Positions 14,164 through 15,099 of a stretch of 15,099 bases of DNA are shown in pieces. The stretch is from an uncultured Rivibacter sp. GTDB taxonomy: Bacteria; Pseudomonadota; Gammaproteobacteria; Burkholderiales; Burkholderiaceae. Numbering within the stretch: position 1 is the first letter of the stretch; every line of letters starts with the position of its first letter. The position numbers were made by a program, and so were the translations under genes. The notes under the pieces are model-generated. The model was given only the letters and a program-made list of their open reading frames with translations. It did no database searches and had not been told where the DNA came from. Where the stretch lies: assembly GCA_946480925.1 (NCBI GenBank), contig CAMLLU010000104.1, positions 1-15,099 of the forward strand, written 5' to 3'.

Positions 14164-15099
14164 ATGAACACCACCCTGCTTGCCTTCGTCATCCTCTACC
14201 TCGTGGGCACCCTGGCCCTCGGCGTGTGGGCCGGCACCCGCATCAAGAGCACCACAGACTTCGCGCTCGCTGGCCGCAGCCTGCCGCTGGTGATGATCAT
14301 CACCACCACCTTCGCCACCTGGTTCGGTGCCGAAACGGTGATGGGCATCCCGGCCAAGTTCGTGCAGGGCGGCTTGAACGCCATCGTCGAAGACCCGTTC
14401 GGCGCCGGCACCTGCCTGATCCTCGTGGGCGTGTTCTTCGCCGCCAAGCTCTACAAGATGAACCTGCTGACCATCGGCGACTTCTATCGCCAGCGTTTCG
14501 GCAAGGGCGTCGAGGTGTTCTGCTCGGTGGCCATCATCCTGAGCTACCTGGGCTGGGTGGCGGCACAGATCACCGCGCTGGGCCTGGTGTTCAACGTGCT
14601 GTCGGCCGGCGAGATCTCTGAAACCACCGGCATGATCGTCGGCACGCTGGCCGTGCTGATCTACGTGGTGGTGGGCGGCTTCCTCGCCGTGGCGTGGACG
14701 GACTTCATCCAGATGATCGTGCTGGTGGTGGGCCTGGCGGTGATCGCCATCTTCGCCAGCGACCTGGCCGGCGGCTCTGCCAAGGTGATCGAAGTGGCGT
14801 CGTCGGGCCACCTGTTCAACTTCTTCCCCGAGCCCAGCTTCAAGGAGATCATGTTCTTCATCGCCGCCGGCATCACGATGATGCTGGGCAGCATCCCGCA
14901 GCAGGACGTCTTCCAGCGCGTCATGTCGGCCAAGGACGCGAATACCGCCAGCCGCGGCGCGGCCATCGGCGGCCTGTCGTACATCCTGTTCGCCTTCGTG
15001 CCGATGTTCATCGTGTCGGCCGCCGTGGTCGTGATGGGCGACAACGCGATGGAGCTGGCCAAGAACGACTACCAGAAGCTGCTGCCCACCTTCATCATG
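14164..15099 (+). CDS. Sodium:solute symporter family protein (3' end outside window)
   Basis: 312 codons from ATG 14164 (MNTTLLAFVILYLVGTLALG) with no stop before the right edge; SSF proteins are usually about 450-550 aa, so roughly 60 percent is present. A weak GAGG stands 10 bp before the ATG. Hydrophobic segments lie at about 3-24, 40-57, 80-97, 116-146, 153-198 (two), 236-255 and 277-298, matching the first 8 or so helices of this inner-membrane family. Typical SSF stretches are TDFALAGRSLPL, FATWFGAETVMGIPAKF, TIGDFYRQRFGKGVEV, VVGGFLAVAWTDFIQM and GSIPQQDVFQRVMSAKDANTA. It takes up a solute with Na+; the substrate cannot be told. It is separated from ubiB by a terminator and seems functionally unrelated to its neighbours. 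Confidence 0.9.
   Translation, partial: MNTTLLAFVILYLVGTLALGVWAGTRIKSTTDFALAGRSLPLVMIITTTFATWFGAETVMGIPAKFVQGGLNAIVEDPFGAGTCLILVGVFFAAKLYKMNLLTIGDFYRQRFGKGVEVFCSVAIILSYLGWVAAQITALGLVFNVLSAGEISETTGMIVGTLAVLIYVVVGGFLAVAWTDFIQMIVLVVGLAVIAIFASDLAGGSAKVIEVASSGHLFNFFPEPSFKEIMFFIAAGITMMLGSIPQQDVFQRVMSAKDANTASRGAAIGGLSYILFAFVPMFIVSAAVVVMGDNAMELAKNDYQKLLPTFIM

Overview
The window is dense, high-GC DNA with short intergenic gaps. Its gene content (type I DAHP synthase, AlgD-type dehydrogenase, GalE, UbiJ-UbiB) and its short-leader TACAAT/GATAAT promoter style suggest a betaproteobacterium of the order Burkholderiales, perhaps the Leptothrix/Rubrivivax group. That placement is inference from style and remembered relatives, not a database result. 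Eleven protein-coding genes are supported. Two run off the window: the lipoprotein gene at the left edge and the symporter gene at the right edge. No tRNA, rRNA, CRISPR array, insertion sequence or phage gene was seen.

Left part (1-5918, all minus strand). Reading leftwards from 5918, a GT4-like glycosyltransferase overlaps a GNAT-like acyltransferase by an ATGA junction, and a DAHP synthase gene (aroG) follows 32 bp later, so the three look like one operon. A hairpin after aroG probably ends it. A 439-bp non-coding stretch with a strong extended inverted repeat then leads into a large secreted lipoprotein gene. That protein has a kelch-like propeller, two near-identical cysteine-containing repeats separated by Pro/Thr/Ala linkers, and the start of a RIFT-barrel-like domain cut by the window edge.

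Middle part (6143-11825). A secreted TPR protein of unknown role is followed by an AlgD-type GDP-mannose 6-dehydrogenase and a GT4 glycosyltransferase coupled by a GTGA overlap, all on the plus strand. Facing them on the minus strand are galE and a signal-peptide-bearing right-handed beta-helix protein that may be a polysaccharide lyase or epimerase, also coupled by GTGA. The two gene pairs converge with a 17-bp overlap of coding ends. The region reads as part of an exopolysaccharide locus: nucleotide-sugar supply (GDP-mannuronate, UDP-galactose/glucose), two glycosyltransferases, a possible acyl decorator, a possible polymer-modifying enzyme and a secreted accessory protein. No polymerase, flippase, exporter or alginate-specific gene is present in the window.

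Right part (11932-15099, plus strand). ubiJ and ubiB form a ubiquinone-biosynthesis pair. ubiJ probably has an almost leaderless transcript, and an intrinsic terminator directly follows ubiB. A sodium:solute symporter gene with its own putative promoter then runs off the end.
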